Source of the DNA: Syntrophorhabdus sp. PtaU1.Bin058
GTDB taxonomy: Bacteria > Desulfobacterota > Syntrophorhabdia > Syntrophorhabdales > Syntrophorhabdaceae
Direction: 5' to 3'
DNA length: 49,647 bases
Assembly: GCA_002067975.1 (NCBI GenBank)
Contig: MVRS01000250.1
Location: 1 to 49,647 of the forward strand
Shown: positions 47,976-49,647 of the stretch, piece by piece
Numbering within the stretch: position 1 is the stretch's first letter
Layout: each line of letters opens with the position of its first letter
Translations under genes and position numbers: made by a program
Notes under the pieces: generated by a model
What the model was told of the DNA's origin: nothing
The model's database searches: none
What the model saw: the letters and a program-made list of their open reading frames with translations, nothing else

Positions 47976-48070
47976 TGGCGGAGAGGCAGGGATTTGAACC
48001 CTGGGTACGCGTTTTAGCACGTACACTCGCTTAGCAGGCGAGCACCTTCGGCCTACTCGGTCACCTCTCC
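47976..48070 (-). tRNA. tRNA-Ser (GCU)
   Basis: Reads on the reverse strand as a class II tRNA: acceptor GGAGAGG/CCTCTCC with discriminator G and an encoded CCA (47976-47978), anticodon stem CTCGC with loop CTGCTAA (anticodon GCT at 48033-48035), a long variable arm (GTACG.../...CGTAC) and a T arm with GGTTCAAATCC. Decodes AGC and AGU. It is surrounded by heptad repeats on both sides. Confidence 0.97.
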
Positions 48071-48130
48071 GTGTGGGAAAGTATACTTGTTTGCGCCTCA
48101 AAAAGCAATAAGGGAGAAGCGGTAAAACCC

Positions 48131-48146
48131 GTTCAACGTTCAGAAC
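48131..48146. repeat. Heptad remnant, GTTCAAC family
   Basis: GTTCAAC then GTTCAGA, a two-unit remnant of the family at 141 and 29225. Confidence 0.45.
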
Positions 48147-48173
48147 AAGCATGAGACGCTGGATACGGAATCA

Positions 48174-48202
48174 GCATAGCGCGAAGCGCATGGCGCATAG
48201 CG
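48174..48202. repeat. Heptad array, GCATAGC family
   Basis: GCATAGC, GCGAAGC, GCATGGC, GCATAGC, GG. Lies 12 bp from the second 83-bp palindrome, mirroring the arrangement near copy 1 at 1822. Confidence 0.75.
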
Positions 48203-48214
48203 GAACAACTGTGA

Positions 48215-48297
48215 GTCATCGCGAGGAGCGAAGCGACGTGGCGATCTGACAGAGTATAATCTGTTGAATGGGATTGCCGCGCTCCGCTCGCAATGAC
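48215..48297. repeat. 83-bp imperfect palindromic element, copy 2
   Basis: Begins GTCATCGCGAGGAGCGAAGC and ends GCTCCGCTCGCAATGAC. Same length as the copy at 1699-1781 but in inverse orientation. The arms can fold into a long imperfect hairpin. No reading frame of note. Confidence 0.88.
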
Positions 48298-48316
48298 AAC
48301 CCGCCCCATCCCATGG

Positions 48317-48332
48317 CCTATCACCTATCATC
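48317..48332. repeat. Short heptad array, CCTATCA family
   Basis: CCTATCA, CCTATCA, TC. Only two units, but with the same 7-bp period as every other array in the island. Confidence 0.4.
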
Positions 48333-48378
48333 TCGCCGCCTTTTACTTTTCATTATTGGTTATTTATAATAAGGTCAT

Positions 48379-48463
48379 AGCTGAAGGCTGAAAGCTGATG
48401 GCTGACAGCTAGATTATTAAGGGGTCTATAGCTGAAAGCTGATTGCTGATAGCTAATGGCTTA
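48379..48463. repeat. Heptad arrays, AGCTGAA family (two blocks)
   Basis: Block 1 (48379-48413): AGCTGAA, GGCTGAA, AGCTGAT, GGCTGAC, AGCTAGA. Block 2 (48430-48463): AGCTGAA, AGCTGAT, TGCTGAT, AGCTAAT, GGCTTA. They immediately precede the epmA ribosome site (GAAGGAAAGAG). Confidence 0.85.
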
Positions 48464-48477
48464 TTGAAGGAAAGAGA

Positions 48478-49446
48478 ATGGTCAGGGATAAGGCGATACA
48501 GGATATTTTGAGGATGAGGCATGAACTGTTGAAGGCCATGCGGGAATATTTTTATGACCTGGGGTATATCGAGGTTGAAACGTCAAACCTTATGAGGACG
48601 GCCCCGCCGGACCCGCAGATCGACCCGCTCACCGTATTTGTTGCCGGGAGCGGCCCCTGGCGGCTGCATACATCACCGGAGATGGGCATGAAGAAACTCC
48701 TCGCAGCAGGGAGCGGGAAGATATTCCAGATCTGCAAGGTATACAGGGTGGAGGAGTTCGATGAGGTCCACAGCATAGAGTTCACCATGCTGGAGTGGTA
48801 TCGCAAGGGCGATTACCGCGACATAATGCGGGAAGTGGAGGCGCTCGTCGCGTTTGTCTCCGGCAGGCTTTTACGAAACCGGCAGACCCGCTTCGCCGGC
48901 CCCTTTACGGTCTGTGATCTCGGGTCCCTCTTTATTGAAAAGACCGGCATTGATCCCTTTGCGCTCGGCAGGGACGGTCTATTCCGGGCAATGCAAGATA
49001 GGGGTTTCGCGGGCATCGACGACCGTGACGACTGGAACAACCTTTTCTTCAAGCTCTTTATCCAGGACGTAGAGCCAGAGCTGAAGGCCGATGAGCCCTG
49101 CTTTGTGATCGACTGGCCGCAATCCGTCTCAACCATGGCAAAAAGAAAGGACGCTGATCCCGGGAGGGTCGAGCGCTTCGAGCTTTACATCAACGGCCTT
49201 GAGATCGCGAACGGTTATACCGAACTGCTGGACAGGGAAGAACAGAGGGCGCGCTTTCTCGCGGACAATCGGGAACGGGCGAGGCTTGGCAAAGACCAAT
49301 TCCCCACAGACGAAGAGTTTGTTGAATCCATCGGCAAACTTGACGGCCCCTATGCGGGCGTTTCCATCGGCGTAGACAGGCTCCTGATGGTACTTCTCGA
49401 AAAAACACGGATCGACGAAGTTATGGTGAACAGGTTCAGGGTTTGA
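48478..49446 (+). CDS. epmA: Elongation factor P--(R)-beta-lysine ligase-like protein EpmA (GenX/PoxA)
   Basis: 322-residue class II lysyl-tRNA-synthetase-like catalytic domain without the anticodon-binding OB domain, the defining trait of EpmA. Motif 2 region is FQICKVYRVEEFDEVHSIEFTMLEWY (residues about 83-108) and motif 3 GVSIGVDRLLMVLL (about 297-310); RLHTSPEMGMKKLLAAG and ELYINGLEIANGYTEL are further family stretches. It attaches beta-lysine (or lysine) to a conserved Lys of elongation factor P so that polyproline stretches are translated. The KamA-type enzyme at 5929 may supply beta-lysine. Start ATG 48478 with GAAGGAAAGAG upstream. EF-P itself is not in the window. Confidence 0.93.
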   Translation: MVRDKAIQDILRMRHELLKAMREYFYDLGYIEVETSNLMRTAPPDPQIDPLTVFVAGSGPWRLHTSPEMGMKKLLAAGSGKIFQICKVYRVEEFDEVHSIEFTMLEWYRKGDYRDIMREVEALVAFVSGRLLRNRQTRFAGPFTVCDLGSLFIEKTGIDPFALGRDGLFRAMQDRGFAGIDDRDDWNNLFFKLFIQDVEPELKADEPCFVIDWPQSVSTMAKRKDADPGRVERFELYINGLEIANGYTELLDREEQRARFLADNRERARLGKDQFPTDEEFVESIGKLDGPYAGVSIGVDRLLMVLLEKTRIDEVMVNRFRV

Positions 49447-49523
49447 TTATACAGGAAAGACCGGGCACCCGCTTGCAGGTGTCCCAGGGTCCATAGCGAG
49501 TGCGCGAGCGAGAGGAGGAGGCT

Positions 49524-49646
49524 CTACCGGCTTTGCCGGTGGAGGGGGCGACGTGAGCCCCATGAATAGAACGCTATCCCCATATATTCCTTCATCGCAA
49601 CGGAAATGCCCTCAAGGGAAGCGGCGCTGGGCAGGAAGCTCAGCAC
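49524..49646 (-). CDS. C-terminal part of an unidentified leftward protein
   Basis: The second reverse frame is open from the window edge to a TAG at 49524-49526 and encodes 40 residues (beginning VLSFLPSAASLEGISVAMKE). The other two reverse frames close early. The last ten residues (SRRPLHRQSR) come from a GC-rich palindromic stretch, so the true end might lie earlier in a different frame, or this may be non-coding. No family recognised. Confidence 0.3.
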   Translation of the reverse strand: MLSFLPSAASLEGISVAMKEYMGIAFYSWGSRRPLHRQSR

Positions 49647-49647
49647 G

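Noticed and set aside
47773-48477. Possible CRISPR array
   Set aside because: Units are 7 bp with no unique spacers of about 30 bp and no cas genes nearby.
49447-49530. Terminator after epmA (GGGCACC...GGTGTCCC and ACCGGC-TTT-GCCGGT hairpins)
   Set aside because: Stems are plausible but no U-tract follows and one has a bulge; could equally be repeat sequence, so not listed as a terminator.

Overview
The window looks like chromosomal DNA of a Gram-negative anaerobe in the Desulfobacterota (old Deltaproteobacteria), plausibly a syntrophic aromatic-acid degrader related to Syntrophorhabdus. This is inferred from gene content: LptF/LptG, FadL-like and TolC-like outer-membrane proteins and Pal show a Gram-negative envelope. 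A membrane-bound cytochrome b/HdrD-type FeS oxidoreductase, an 8-Cys ferredoxin, a rubrerythrin, TAXI-type TRAP transport and a UbiD/CoA-transferase pair fit strictly anaerobic carboxylic-acid metabolism. No rRNA, phage, IS element or CRISPR array was seen.

Layout. 1-5.1 kb: hisS, a FadL-like porin with a pair of nucleoside-recognition (Gate) membrane proteins, and a PfkB-type sugar kinase. 5.1-11 kb: two small envelope lipoproteins (one is Pal), a KamA-type radical SAM enzyme, pgsA, a lytic transglycosylase, rsmI and a seven-TM sensor kinase. 11-15.5 kb: glgC; a DUF1015-trmN6-polyprenyl synthase operon; tRNA-Phe. 15.7-21.2 kb: a tightly overlapped tolC-macA-ABC-permease-permease efflux operon. 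21.3-29.1 kb: a sigma-54 activator divergent from a CoA-transferase/UbiD decarboxylase/TAXI-TRAP operon. The intervening region carries a complete sigma-54 promoter, an IHF-like site and candidate activator dyads. 29.3-38.7 kb: a small TPR-like protein, an integral membrane protein, a LysM-NlpC/P60 hydrolase, the FeS oxidoreductase behind a perfect CRP-type dyad, ferredoxin, an MscS-like channel, a hydrolase, a DEDDy exonuclease and lptFG. 38.8-44.8 kb: an exported WD40-caspase divergent from a CHASE2 adenylate cyclase and an exported FecR-like protein. 44.8-49.6 kb: rubrerythrin-like protein, DUF2284 protein, a PilB/GspE ATPase, tRNA-Ser and EpmA.

The most unusual structural signal is in the gaps. 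They are filled with degenerate heptanucleotide tandem arrays from at least seven unrelated sequence families, all with a strict 7-bp period. The CGTAAGK family commonly forms head-to-head inverted arms around a GGGTTTAACCCC-like core, preferentially where genes converge. Two copies of an 83-bp imperfect palindrome, in opposite orientation about 46 kb apart, are embedded in these arrays.

The most interesting gene-level systems are (i) the sigma-54-controlled CoA-transferase/UbiD/TRAP module, which reads as uptake, CoA activation and decarboxylation of an aromatic or unsaturated carboxylate, and (ii) the caspase/CHASE2-cyclase/FecR-like locus, where three proteins appear to meet in the periplasm with cAMP as a possible cytoplasmic output. 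Both halves of an EF-P lysylation pathway (a KamA/EpmB-type enzyme and EpmA) may also be present.
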